From assembly GCF_041261205.1 (NCBI RefSeq), contig NZ_JBGCCH010000001.1, forward strand, positions 496,001 to 560,000: a DNA stretch of 64,000 nt, written 5' to 3'. This document shows, in pieces, positions 17,385 through 25,913 of the stretch. Position 1 is the stretch's first letter, and each line of letters opens with the position of its first letter. Both the position numbers and the translations under genes were made by a program. The stretch comes from Catenulispora sp. MAP5-51. Lineage in GTDB: Bacteria > Actinomycetota > Actinomycetes > Streptomycetales > Catenulisporaceae. The notes beneath the pieces were generated by a model, which ran no database searches, was not told where the DNA came from, and worked only from the letters and a program-made list of their open reading frames with translations.

Positions 17385-18901
17385 CCACGACCTCCGAACC
17401 GGTCCTGCTCGCCGACCGCCTCGTCAAGCGCTTCCCGGGTGTGCGCGCCCTGGACCAGGCCACCTTGCGCATGCACCCCGGATCGATCCACGCCCTGCTC
17501 GGCGAGAACGGCGCCGGGAAGTCGACTCTCATCAAGATCCTGACAGGAGTGCACCGCCCCGACGCCGGGACGCTCACCCTGGCCGGGGAGCAGCGAAGCT
17601 TCCATTCTCCGCACGACGCCCTCACCGCCGGGGTCGGAGTCGTCCACCAGGAACGCAACCTGGTCCCGGAGTTCTCCGTCGCCGAGAACGTCACGCTGAA
17701 CCGCACCCCGGCCCGGCGTGGACTCCTCGACCGCGATTCCATGCGGGAGCAGGCCCGCGCGGCGCTGGACCTGATCGGGCTGGACGTGGACGTCGACACC
17801 CCGGTCCGGACCCTGTCGGTGGCCCAGATGCAGCTCGTCGAGATCGCCAAGGCCCTGGCCACCGACTCCCGCGTGCTGCTGCTCGACGAGCCGACCTCCG
17901 CGCTGACCCTGGCCGAGACCGACCGGCTCCTGGAGGTCATGGCCCGGCTGCGCGACCAGGGCCGGTCGCTCCTGCTGGTCAGCCACAAACTCGACGAGGT
18001 CTTCGCGGTCTGCGACACCGTGACGGTGCTGCGTGACGGGGCCTCGGTGCTCCAGGCCGCTCCGCTGGCCGACCACCCCCGCGACGAGGTCGTCGACCTC
18101 ATGGTCGGCCGCCGCCACGAGCAGGCCGAGTTCGCCGCGCGGGAGTTCGACCGCACGGCGGTCCCGGCCCTGGAACTGGCCGGCGTCGCCACCGGATACG
18201 GTCACCGCGCCGTCGACCTCGACGTCCGCCGGGGCGAGATCGTCGGTCTCTACGGTCTGGTCGGGGCCGGCCGCACCGAGCTGGCCAAGGCCGTCCTCGG
18301 GCTGGACCGGATCACCGCCGGCGAGGTCCGGGTGGGAGGCAGGCCGGTGCGCATCGCGGGCGTCGGAGAGGCGCTGGCCGACCATCGCATCGGCTACGTC
18401 CCGGAGAACCGCAAGGAGGAAGGACTCTTCCTCACGCAGCCCCTGACCATGAACATCGCGGTCACGGTGTGGCGTCGGATCGGCAAGGCGCTGGGCTACG
18501 TGCCCCGCGCCGCCGAACGCTCACTGGCCCAGGAGTACATCGAGCGGCTCGGCATCCGCGTCTCGGGCCCGGGCCAGCTGGCCGGCCAGCTCTCCGGCGG
18601 CAACCAGCAGAAGGTCAGCCTGGCCAAGTGGCTGGCCGCCGACGTGGAGATCCTCATCGTCGACGAGCCGACCGTCGGCGTGGACGTCCGCACCAAGGCC
18701 GCGTTCCACCAGGTCATCTGGCAGCTCGCCGCCGACGGCATGGCGATCCTGCTGATCACCAGCGACCTGCCGGAAATGGTCACGCTCGCCGACCGCATAG
18801 CCGTCATGCACGAGGCGCGGGTCGTCGGGACCGTTCCCAATGATCACGACTACCCGAGCACCAGCCAGGCCGTGATCGGCCTGGTGCACCGAGCCGGCTG
18901 A
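17381..18901 (+). CDS. Sugar ABC transporter double ATPase (RbsA/MglA-like)
   Basis: A 506-residue cytoplasmic protein with two ABC cassettes. Cassette 1 has Walker A GENGAGKST, signature LSVAQMQLVEIAKAL and Walker B VLLLDEPTSAL. Cassette 2 has the degenerate Walker A typical of this family (GLVGAGRTEL), signature LSGGNQQKVSLAKW and Walker B ILIVDEPTVGVD. It overlaps permease 2 by ATGA and energises import with the binding protein and both permeases. Confidence 0.95.
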   Translation: MTTTSEPVLLADRLVKRFPGVRALDQATLRMHPGSIHALLGENGAGKSTLIKILTGVHRPDAGTLTLAGEQRSFHSPHDALTAGVGVVHQERNLVPEFSVAENVTLNRTPARRGLLDRDSMREQARAALDLIGLDVDVDTPVRTLSVAQMQLVEIAKALATDSRVLLLDEPTSALTLAETDRLLEVMARLRDQGRSLLLVSHKLDEVFAVCDTVTVLRDGASVLQAAPLADHPRDEVVDLMVGRRHEQAEFAAREFDRTAVPALELAGVATGYGHRAVDLDVRRGEIVGLYGLVGAGRTELAKAVLGLDRITAGEVRVGGRPVRIAGVGEALADHRIGYVPENRKEEGLFLTQPLTMNIAVTVWRRIGKALGYVPRAAERSLAQEYIERLGIRVSGPGQLAGQLSGGNQQKVSLAKWLAADVEILIVDEPTVGVDVRTKAAFHQVIWQLAADGMAILLITSDLPEMVTLADRIAVMHEARVVGTVPNDHDYPSTSQAVIGLVHRAG

Positions 18902-18958
18902 CAGACCGGAAGGGAAGCCGCACCACCGTCATCACCACGACAACGAGTTGGAGAGTCT

Positions 18959-21900
18959 GTGTCTGTGTTCGCCAGCAAGACAGCGAGATCGCTTGTCGTC
19001 ATCGCGGTCGCCGCATCGTTCGTCGACGGGGCGCTCGACGTCGCCACCACGTCCGCCACGCGGGCGGTCTCGGTCTACGCCTCTCCCGGCGGCAGCGGGA
19101 CCGCGTGCCAGACCGCCAGCCCGTGCTCGATCACCCAGGCGCAGACCACTGTGCGCAGCCTGAAGGCGAGGAAGAACTCTGATATAGACGTCATCCTCGC
19201 CGACGGCACCTACACCCTGACCGCGCCGCTGTCGCTGTCGCCGCAGGACTCGGGGAACGGCGGGCACAAGGTGGTCTGGCAGGCCGCCGCCGGCGCCCAT
19301 CCGGTCATCAGCGGCGGGACCGCGATCACCGGGTGGACCCAGACGGCTCCGGGGTCGGGCATATGGTCGGCTCCGGCTCCGGCCGGCCTGCAGACCCGCC
19401 AGCTGTACGCCGACGGGGCACGCATCCCTCGCTCCACCGGCACCCTCGGCTCCGGTGCTCTGGCCGGTGTGAGCCTGACCCAGAACACCAGCGGCGGGTT
19501 CACCGCGAACACGAACTCGATGTCGACCTGGCGGAACCCGGGCAACATCGAGTTCGTGTTCGCCGGCGGAAACGGCGCGTGGACCGAGCCGCGGTGCGAC
19601 GTCTCGTCGATCTCCGGCACCGCGGTCACGATGGTGCAGCCCTGCTGGGACAACCTGCACCTGCCGTCCACGCCCACGGCCCCCGACGGCGACAACCCCT
19701 CCGGCGGATTCCCCGGCCTGAGCGCCTCGGCGACGCCCAGCCGCATCGAGAACGCCTACGAGCTGCTGACACCCGGATCCTGGTACTACGACACGGCCGC
19801 GAAGACCATCTTCTACGACGCGCAGTCCACGGACCACGTGCCGGCCATGAACTTCGTGGCCCCGGCGCTCCAGCAGCTCGTGACGAGCACCGGCACGCCC
19901 ACCGCGCCGGTGCATGACCTGACCTTCTCCGGCATCGAGTTCGCCTACGCGACCTGGCTCCAGCCCAGCAGCCCCGACGGCTTCGCCGAGATGCAGGCCA
20001 ACGAGACGGTCACCGGGGCCGGCGGGGCCACCACACAGGGGTTGTGCGCCTATGACACGGGCGGCACCTGTCCGTTCGCGGCGTGGAGCCGCGAGCCCGC
20101 GGCGGTGGACCTGGTCGGCACGCGGAACGTGTCCTTCCTCGGCGACAAGTTCGACCACCTCGGCGGCGCCGGCCTGGCCCTGTACCACGGGGCGAACTCG
20201 GACCTGGTCCAGGGCAACGAGGTCACCGACGTCTCCGGCAACGGCATCGAACTCGGCACCATCGACGATCCGCAGCCGCTGGACGACCTCGCGCTGGGCA
20301 AGACGGCGACACAGTCCTCGAACTACTCCACCACCGGTGGGGGTGCCTCGCTCGCGGTCGACGGCGACACCGACGGCGCCTTCACCGACGGTTCCGTGAC
20401 GCACACGAACAACAACCCGAATGCGTGGTGGCAGGTCGATCTCGGTGCCGCGCGACCGCTGACGTCGCTGAACATCTGGAACCGCACCGACACCTGCTGC
20501 GCCAGCCGACTGTCCGACTACTGGGTGTTCGTCTCGGCCACGCCCTTCGACACCTCGCTGACCCCGACCCAGCAGGCCGCCCGGCCCGGCGTATGGTCCA
20601 GCCACCAGAGCACCCAGGCCGGAACGCCGACGACGATCCCAGCTGCCACCACCGGCCGATACGTCATGGTGCAGCTGTCCGGCACCGGCTACCTGAGCCT
20701 GGCCGAGGTCCAGGCCGGCGCCGAGGTTGCGTCGCACAACACGATCAGCGACAACTACGTTCACCACACCGGCGCGGAGTTCCCGGGCGCGGTCGGCATC
20801 TTCGGCGGCTACTCGCAGCACACCACCATCACGCACAACCAGGTGAGCGATGAGCCCTACAGCGGCATCAGCTTCGGCTGGGGCGGCTGGCACACCAACG
20901 CCAGCACGCCGGACGCCAACGCCAACATCGACGCCGACAACGTCATCTCGGACAACGCCATCTTCAACGTCATGGGTGTGCGCTCCGACGGCGGTGCCAT
21001 CTACACCAACGGCTCGCAGGGCACCAGCCACGCCCACGGTCTCACCCTCAGCGGAAACGTCGCCTTCAAGATGAACAACACCGACAACGTCTATTACCAG
21101 GACGAAGGCAGCCGCTACGTCACCATCGACAGCGACGTCCAGTATGGCGGCGGCGGGAGCTTCAACGGCGGCTGCTCCACTACCGGGCCCATCATCGTCA
21201 GCAACAGCTACCACTCTTCCCCGCTCAACAGTTACGGCTGTGACAACGTGGGTGCGGCGAGCCAGTTCGTCGACGCCGGCACCAACGTCGCGATCGCCTC
21301 GAACCCGGCGCCCGGCGTCATCCCGTCCTGGCTCCTGACCGGCGCCGGCCTGGAAGCCGCTTACACCGGCCTGACCACCGGCGAGATCCCAGCCGTCGAC
21401 CTGGTCAGCCCGGTGGCCGACAACAGGGTCCTGATCTCAGGGTCCGGTTTCACCCCGAGCGCGACCGTGGCGTTCGCCGGACAGGCCAGCCCGAGCGTGA
21501 CCTACGTGTCGTCGAACTACCTGACAGCCGCGGTGCCGGCCGGGGCCGCCACCGGAACCGCGACGACAGCCGTGACCACCGCCTCCGGCACCAGCCCGAC
21601 CCCCTATGCCGTCACCGGCGTCGACCTGGCGCTGGGCAAGACCACGAGCCAGTCGTCGAACTATGCCGACACCACCCCGGCCTGGCTCGCGGTCGACGGC
21701 GACACCGACGGCGACTACAACGACGGCTCGGTGTCCCACACCGGCGACGACGCCAACGCCTGGTGGCAGGTGGACCTCGGGTCGGTCCGGCAGCTGTCGT
21801 CGGTCAGCGCCTACAACCGTACGGACTGCTGCTCCAGCCGCCTGTCGGACTACTGGGTGTTCGTCTCCTCCACCCCCTTCAACACGTCCCTGACCCCGAC

Positions 21901-22054
21901 CCAGCAGGCGACTCAGCCCGGCGTGTGGTCCAGCCACCAGACCACCCAGGCCGGCTTGCCGACCACCATCCCGACGTCCGCCTCCGGTGAATACGTGATG
22001 GTCCAGCTGTCAGGCACGAACTATCTGGCGCTGGCCGAAGTGGTCGTGAGGTGA
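18959..22054 (+). CDS. Secreted parallel beta-helix protein with two F-type lectin modules
   Basis: A 1031-residue exported protein. A hydrophobic N-terminus is followed by VYASPGGSGTAC and VILADGTYTL, typical of right-handed parallel beta-helix (pectate-lyase-like) proteins; helix repeats run from about 40 to 440 and resume about 593-780. A discoidin-like module (about 444-590) is inserted inside the helix and a second closes the protein (about 890-1031), preceded by an IPT/TIG-like domain (about 815-885). Both modules carry the F-type lectin signature: His482, Arg509, Cys513-Cys514, Arg517; and His927, 26 residues, Arg954-x-Asp956, Cys957-Cys958, Arg961. In known F-type lectins these residues and the vicinal disulfide bind L-fucose. 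Probably a fucoside-targeted glycan lyase or hydrolase; the catalytic site is not identified. Confidence 0.8.
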   Translation: MSVFASKTARSLVVIAVAASFVDGALDVATTSATRAVSVYASPGGSGTACQTASPCSITQAQTTVRSLKARKNSDIDVILADGTYTLTAPLSLSPQDSGNGGHKVVWQAAAGAHPVISGGTAITGWTQTAPGSGIWSAPAPAGLQTRQLYADGARIPRSTGTLGSGALAGVSLTQNTSGGFTANTNSMSTWRNPGNIEFVFAGGNGAWTEPRCDVSSISGTAVTMVQPCWDNLHLPSTPTAPDGDNPSGGFPGLSASATPSRIENAYELLTPGSWYYDTAAKTIFYDAQSTDHVPAMNFVAPALQQLVTSTGTPTAPVHDLTFSGIEFAYATWLQPSSPDGFAEMQANETVTGAGGATTQGLCAYDTGGTCPFAAWSREPAAVDLVGTRNVSFLGDKFDHLGGAGLALYHGANSDLVQGNEVTDVSGNGIELGTIDDPQPLDDLALGKTATQSSNYSTTGGGASLAVDGDTDGAFTDGSVTHTNNNPNAWWQVDLGAARPLTSLNIWNRTDTCCASRLSDYWVFVSATPFDTSLTPTQQAARPGVWSSHQSTQAGTPTTIPAATTGRYVMVQLSGTGYLSLAEVQAGAEVASHNTISDNYVHHTGAEFPGAVGIFGGYSQHTTITHNQVSDEPYSGISFGWGGWHTNASTPDANANIDADNVISDNAIFNVMGVRSDGGAIYTNGSQGTSHAHGLTLSGNVAFKMNNTDNVYYQDEGSRYVTIDSDVQYGGGGSFNGGCSTTGPIIVSNSYHSSPLNSYGCDNVGAASQFVDAGTNVAIASNPAPGVIPSWLLTGAGLEAAYTGLTTGEIPAVDLVSPVADNRVLISGSGFTPSATVAFAGQASPSVTYVSSNYLTAAVPAGAATGTATTAVTTASGTSPTPYAVTGVDLALGKTTSQSSNYADTTPAWLAVDGDTDGDYNDGSVSHTGDDANAWWQVDLGSVRQLSSVSAYNRTDCCSSRLSDYWVFVSSTPFNTSLTPTQQATQPGVWSSHQTTQAGLPTTIPTSASGEYVMVQLSGTNYLALAEVVVR

Positions 22055-22061
22055 GGCAGCC

Positions 22062-22172
22062 GTGCAACGGTTCGGAATGACCATCGGGGTCCGCCCCGAG
22101 GGGCTCGCGGAATACAGGGCTCTGCACGCCGATCCTTGGCCGGGAGTCATCGAGGTGTTCCTCATGGAGTGA
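22062..22172 (+). pseudogene. Sugar mutarotase (RhaM-like), middle deleted
   Basis: GTG at 22062 opens MQRFGMTIGVRPEGLAEYRA and ends 36 residues later in VIEVFLME. The first ~28 residues resemble the start of L-rhamnose/L-fucose mutarotases (about 105 residues), and the last few resemble their usual terminus (EVFHL-like). About 70 central residues are missing, in frame. Too short to be active. It starts 8 nt after the lectin-protein gene. Confidence 0.55.
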
Positions 22173-22190
22173 GACGGAGCACGCATCCCA

Positions 22191-22226
22191 CGCTGTCGGC
22201 GTCGTGTCCCAGCGACGCCGACAGCG
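22191..22226. terminator. Perfect 14-bp hairpin between mutarotase and hydrolase remnants
   Basis: CGCTGTCGGCGTCG (22191-22204) pairs perfectly with 22213-22226 around the 8-base loop TGTCCCAG. There is no T-tract, so it could be a factor-independent stop of the actinobacterial kind, an attenuator or an mRNA stabiliser at the 5' edge of the catabolic genes. Confidence 0.5.
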
Positions 22227-22258
22227 TTCCCTCAGCACAGCAAGGACGGAAGGACACA

Positions 22259-22583
22259 ATGAAGCTGCTACGTCTCGGCGCGGCGGGACAGGAGTCCCCG
22301 GCGCTCCTCGACGACACCGGCCGCGCCTTCGATCTGAGCCCGGTGACACCGGACATCGACGGCCGGTTCCTCGCCGAGGGCGGCGTCGCCGCCGCACGGC
22401 ACGCCCTGGCTGCCGGCCTTCTCCCCGAACTCGAGATCGCCGGGCAGCGGCTCGGCCCGCCGATCACCCGCCCCGGCAAGGCGGTGTGCATCGGGCTGAA
22501 CTACCGGGACCACGCCGAGGAGACCGGCGCGGCCGTCCCCGACCGACCCGTGGTGTTCATGAAGGCCCCGTACACGGTCGTCG
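22259..22583 (+). pseudogene. Fumarylacetoacetate-hydrolase-family gene, 5' fragment only
   Basis: ATG at 22259 encodes a typical FAH-family N-terminus: MKLLRLGAAGQESPALLDD, then GKAVCIGLNYRDHAEETGA and PVVFMKAPYTVVG. After residue ~109 the frame collapses. The catalytic metal-site half (E-x-E...D, about 175 residues) is gone, replaced by the middle of a short-chain dehydrogenase. In non-phosphorylating L-fucose/L-rhamnose pathways this family cleaves 2,4-diketo-3-deoxy acids to pyruvate and lactate (known); use here is inference. Confidence 0.65.
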
Positions 22584-22892
22584 GTCCTCGACCTGGACCC
22601 GTCCCCGGCCGTCGCCGCCGGGCTGTACGGGTTCACCGCCGACGTGTCCGACGACGCCTCGGTCCGCGCCGCGGTCGAGGCCGCCGCGCAAGTGCTCGGC
22701 GGGATCGACGTCTTGGTCAACAACGCCGGCATCGGCGCGTCCGGGACCGTCGAGGACAATCCGGATGAGCAGTGGCACCGCGTGTTCGACGTGAACGTCG
22801 TCGGCCTGGTGCGGGTGACCCGCGCGGCTCTGCCGTAGCTGCGCGCGTCGTCGAATGCCGCGGTCGTCAACACCTGCTCGATCGCGGCCAAC
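22584..22892 (+). pseudogene. Short-chain dehydrogenase fragment with a stop codon
   Basis: From 22584 the frame reads VLDLDPSPAVAAGLYGFTAD, then DVLVNNAGIGASG and NVVGLVRVTRAALP, a classical SDR with the NNAG motif. The N-terminal glycine-rich motif (TGxxxGxG) is missing at the junction with the FAH fragment. A TAG interrupts at 22836-22838. After LRASSNAAVVNTCSIAAN (which should lead into the YxxxK catalytic segment) the frame ends at about 22892. Broken at both ends and in the middle. Confidence 0.65.
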
Positions 22893-23635
22893 CGGTGGAC
22901 CCGGTGACCGGGGACGATCTGGCGAACGGCTTCGCCGTCCCGGCCGCACACCGCCGCCGCTGGGACTTCTCCGCCGACGGCGTGGAGCGCTCGCTCACCG
23001 AGAGCCTGCAGCGGCTCGGGCTCGACCACGTCGACATCGTCTACCTGCACGACCCGGACGACTTCGGAGACCAGGTGCTGCGCGAGGCCTACCCGGCCCT
23101 GGAACGACTGCGCGACCAGGGAATCGTGGGAGCAATCGGCGCTGGCATGAACCAGACCGCGATGCTCACCCGCATCGTGCGCGACACCGATGTGGACGTG
23201 GCGCTGCTGGCCGGCCGCTACACCCTGCTCGACCAGACCGGCCTGGCCGAACTGCTGCCGACAGCCCATGCCGACGGCGCGTCCGTGGTGATCGGAGGCG
23301 TGTTCAACTCCGGCCTGCTCGCCCGCCCCGTCCGCGGCGCGACCTTCGACTACGGACCGGCCCCCGAAGATCGACTCACCGCGGCGATCCGCATGAAAAC
23401 CGTCTGCGAACGACACGGCGTGCCGCTGCGCTCCGCAGCCCTGCAATTCCCATTCGGACATCCCGCCGTCGCCAGCGTCCTGATCGGCGCGCGCAGCCCC
23501 GAAGAAGTCCGCGACGCGGTGGTCATGGCGACCCGACCGATACCGCCGGCGGTGTGGACGGGGCTCCGCGATTTCGGGCTGCTCCCCGACGACGTCCCGA
23601 CACCCGACTCCAACCCCCCAGCAGGAGGGCGGTGA
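22886..23635 (+). pseudogene. Aldo/keto reductase (L-fucose dehydrogenase-like), 5' end missing
   Basis: From about 22892 the frame gives PVDPVTGDDLANGFAVPAAH and RRRWDFSADGVERSLTESLQ, then LGLDHVDIVYLHDPDD and later IGAGMNQTAML, GGVFNSGLLARP and SVLIGARSPEEV. This matches the D-threo-aldose (L-fucose) 1-dehydrogenase branch of aldo/keto reductases. About 90 N-terminal residues, including the Asp and Tyr of the catalytic tetrad, are missing at the SDR junction. Short shared bases (CCTGCTCGA) would be expected at this point in both parents and may mark the deletion (inference). Confidence 0.65.
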
Positions 23636-23636
23636 C

Positions 23637-23697
23637 GTGCGCATCGCGTTGTTCATGACCTGTTTCAACGATTCCTTGTTCCCCGGGACCGGCAAGC
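23637..23697 (+). pseudogene. lutA-like 5' fragment
   Basis: GTG at 23637, with AGGAGG upstream, encodes MRIALFMTCFNDSLFPGTGK, the characteristic first residues of LutA, an Fe-S subunit of the L-lactate oxidation complex (about 240 residues). The frame then jumps into the lutC C-terminus. All cysteine-rich parts and the whole of lutB are absent. Confidence 0.6.
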
Positions 23698-24024
23698 CTC
23701 GACGCGGCCGACGCCGTCCTCACCACGGCGGCGCTGGGCATCGCCGTCACCGGCACCCTCGTGCTCGACGCCGGTCCGGGTCAGGGCCGGCGGGCCGCGA
23801 CCCTGCTGCCAGATCGGCATGTGTGCGTTCTGCCCGCCGGTCAGGTCGTCGGCGACGTCCCGGAGGCACTGGCCCGGCTCGACCCGACACGGCCGCTCAC
23901 CTGGATCTCCGGCCCGTCGGCGACCAGCGACATCGAGAACGACCGGATCGAAGGCGTGCACGGCCCCCGGCACCTCCACCTGATCCTCACGACCCCCGGC
24001 CCGAACGAGAAGGAGGAGCCGTGA
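23695..24024 (+). pseudogene. lutC-like (LUD domain) 3' fragment
   Basis: The frame reads SLDAADAVLTTAALGIAVTG, then TLVLDAGPGQGRRAATLLPD, VCVLPAGQVVGDVPEAL and WISGPSATSDIENDRIEGVH before stopping at 24024. TGTLVLD and SGPSATSDIE are hallmarks of the LUD domain of LutC. About the last 108 residues remain, fused to the lutA start. The stop overlaps the start of the next, intact gene, so the original operon order survives. Confidence 0.65.
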
Positions 24025-24869
24025 CGGCGAACCTCATCGACGCCCACCACCACCTGTGGGACCTGGACGTCCGCGACCAGCCGTGGCTCACCGGCCCCGA
24101 CCTGGCGCCACTGCGGCGGAGCTTCCTCGCCGCCGACTTCGCGGACGCGGCCGGGCCCGCCGGGGTCGTGAGCAGCGTCGTGGTGCAGACGGTCACCGAC
24201 CCCGACGAGACTCCGGAACTGCTGGCGACAGCCGAAGACAGCCCACTGATTCTCGGCGTCGTCGGCTGGACCGACCTGACCGCGCCCGACGCGGCCGACC
24301 GCCTCGCCCGGCTGCGCGCCGGGCGAGGCGGGGACCGGCTGGTCGGCATCCGCCACCAGGTTCAGGGCGAACCGGACCCGGACTGGCTCACCCGCCCCGA
24401 CGTGCTGCGCGGCCTGGCCGCTGTCGCCGCCGCGGGCCTGGTCTACGACCTGGTCGTCACCGCAGGCCAGCTTCCCGCCGCGACCCGGGCCGCCGCCGCG
24501 GTGCCGGATCTGAGATTCGTCCTGGACCACCTCGGCAAACCCCCCATCGCCTCCGGGCAGCTGGAGCCGTGGGCCTGCGCCGTGCGCGACCTCGCCGCGC
24601 TGCCCAACACCGTCTGCAAGCTTTCGGGCATGGTCACCGAAGCCGACTGGCATCACTGGACACCCGCCGGCCTGCGCCCTTACGCGGATACGGTTCTCGA
24701 CGCTTTCGGGCCCGACCGTGTGATGTTCGGCTCCGACTGGCCCGTGTGCACCCTGGCCGCGAGCTACGACGAGGTCGTCGCCACGGCTGGCGAGCTCACC
24801 GCCGCCTTGACGGAGGCCGAACGCCGAAGCCTGTTCGCCGGAACCGCCGCCGACGTCTACGGACTCTGA
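24021..24869 (+). CDS. Amidohydrolase-2 family protein, L-fuconolactonase-like
   Basis: A 282-residue TIM-barrel hydrolase. The metal-site start motif DAHHHLWD is at residues 6-13. RSFLAADFADA, VQTVTDPDETPELLATAE, FVLDHLGKPPI, KLSGMVTEADW and the closing VMFGSDWPVC follow in family order. Relatives (COG3618) include L-fucono-1,5-lactonase and L-rhamnono-lactonase, hydrolysing the lactone made by the sugar dehydrogenase. The GTG at 24021 follows AAGGAGGAGCC and overlaps the lutC stop as GTGA. It is the only intact enzyme gene in the downstream half of the locus. Confidence 0.82.
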   Translation: MTANLIDAHHHLWDLDVRDQPWLTGPDLAPLRRSFLAADFADAAGPAGVVSSVVVQTVTDPDETPELLATAEDSPLILGVVGWTDLTAPDAADRLARLRAGRGGDRLVGIRHQVQGEPDPDWLTRPDVLRGLAAVAAAGLVYDLVVTAGQLPAATRAAAAVPDLRFVLDHLGKPPIASGQLEPWACAVRDLAALPNTVCKLSGMVTEADWHHWTPAGLRPYADTVLDAFGPDRVMFGSDWPVCTLAASYDEVVATAGELTAALTEAERRSLFAGTAADVYGL

Positions 24870-24947
24870 CGGTGGCCGTCGTGGTCCCGGACCTGTCGGC
24901 GGGATCGGCCCCGCACGCCCGGCGTAGTCGGTGCGCTTCGCGTGCTG

Positions 24948-25913
24948 TTACCGCAGCGGCAGGTTCTCTATGGTGAACACCGGGCTGGTCAGCGGGGCGC
25001 CGTAGAGGTAGGTGTCCATCTGGGAGTTGGTCACCAGCAGCCGGTCTCCGCTGACGGCGACGCCGGTGGTGGTGTCGGCGCCCGGGTAGGTGTGCTCGGA
25101 GACGAGCGTGCCTTGGGTGTCGTGGTGGGACAGCCGTACGGTGACGACTTCGTTGTCGACGGAACGGGCGATGTAGAGGGTGTCGCCGCGCATTGCGATC
25201 CCGTCGTCACTGGTCAGTGGCGGTGCGTCGATCTTGCGGTCCTCGCCGGTGGCCAGGGTCAGCCGGTAGAGGGCGCCGCTGGACCAGTAGCCGATGATCA
25301 GTGACTTGCAGTCCGGGGTGGCGACGATGCCGTTGCCGTTGGAGGTGCCGGTCACGTAGTCCGGCAGGTGGTATGCGACCTGCAGTGTGCGGTGGTTTCC
25401 GGTGGTCTGGGCGTGGACCTCGGCGGCCGGGACGCGGTAGACCACCGCGCGCAAGGAGTCGGTGATGTAGACGTCTCCGTTCGGGGCCACGGCCTCGTCG
25501 TTGACGAGGGTCTTCTCGCCGGTGTCGGGAACGGTGTAGGAGGCGACGAGCTTGCCGGTCTTGGTGTAGATGAAGAAGCGGCCGGTGAAGGCGCCGGCGA
25601 CCAGGAGCCGGTCGCCGGCGATTCTGATGCCGGTGACCTGGGTGCGGCCGTCCGAGCCGGCGGGGAGGAAGGGTTCGAGAGTCTTGGCTCCCAGGCGTCC
25701 GTGGTAGACCGTGCCGTCGTCGATGCTGCCGGTGTACATGTCGTGGCTGTCGGCCGCGATGCTTTCGGGGAAGGCGTTGTGGCCGTCTATGGTGATCGTG
25801 TAAGGACCCTGTTTGTGGTGTTGGGCGGTCGCGCTCGCGGCCAGGGCCGTGGCCGGGACCGCGGTCAGGGCGACAGCCGTCGTGGCCAGGGTCACCAGTG
25901 TCCGTCGCAGCAT
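24948..25913 (-). CDS. Secreted beta-propeller (SMP-30/gluconolactonase-like) protein
   Basis: A 321-residue exported protein with a signal peptide ending in TALAASATA. Repeated blades follow, such as PESIAADSHDMYTGSIDDGT, TGIRIAGDRLLVAGAF, NDEAVAPNGDVYITDSLR, NGIVATPDCKSLIIGYW and DGIAMRGDTLYIAR, a six-bladed SMP-30/LRE-like propeller. Some relatives are lactonases, others have no proven activity. Its ATG overlaps the stop of the upstream NmrA-type gene by one base (TAATG), so the two form an operon. Distance and strand separate it from the sugar locus. Confidence 0.75.
   Translation of the reverse strand: MLRRTLVTLATTAVALTAVPATALAASATAQHHKQGPYTITIDGHNAFPESIAADSHDMYTGSIDDGTVYHGRLGAKTLEPFLPAGSDGRTQVTGIRIAGDRLLVAGAFTGRFFIYTKTGKLVASYTVPDTGEKTLVNDEAVAPNGDVYITDSLRAVVYRVPAAEVHAQTTGNHRTLQVAYHLPDYVTGTSNGNGIVATPDCKSLIIGYWSSGALYRLTLATGEDRKIDAPPLTSDDGIAMRGDTLYIARSVDNEVVTVRLSHHDTQGTLVSEHTYPGADTTTGVAVSGDRLLVTNSQMDTYLYGAPLTSPVFTIENLPLR

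Noticed and set aside
22136-22768. A 210-residue protein joining the mutarotase leader, hairpin and FAH start
   Set aside because: It would be translated through the hairpin. FAH has its own ATG at 22259, and the frame after 22583 is out of register with the SDR fragment.
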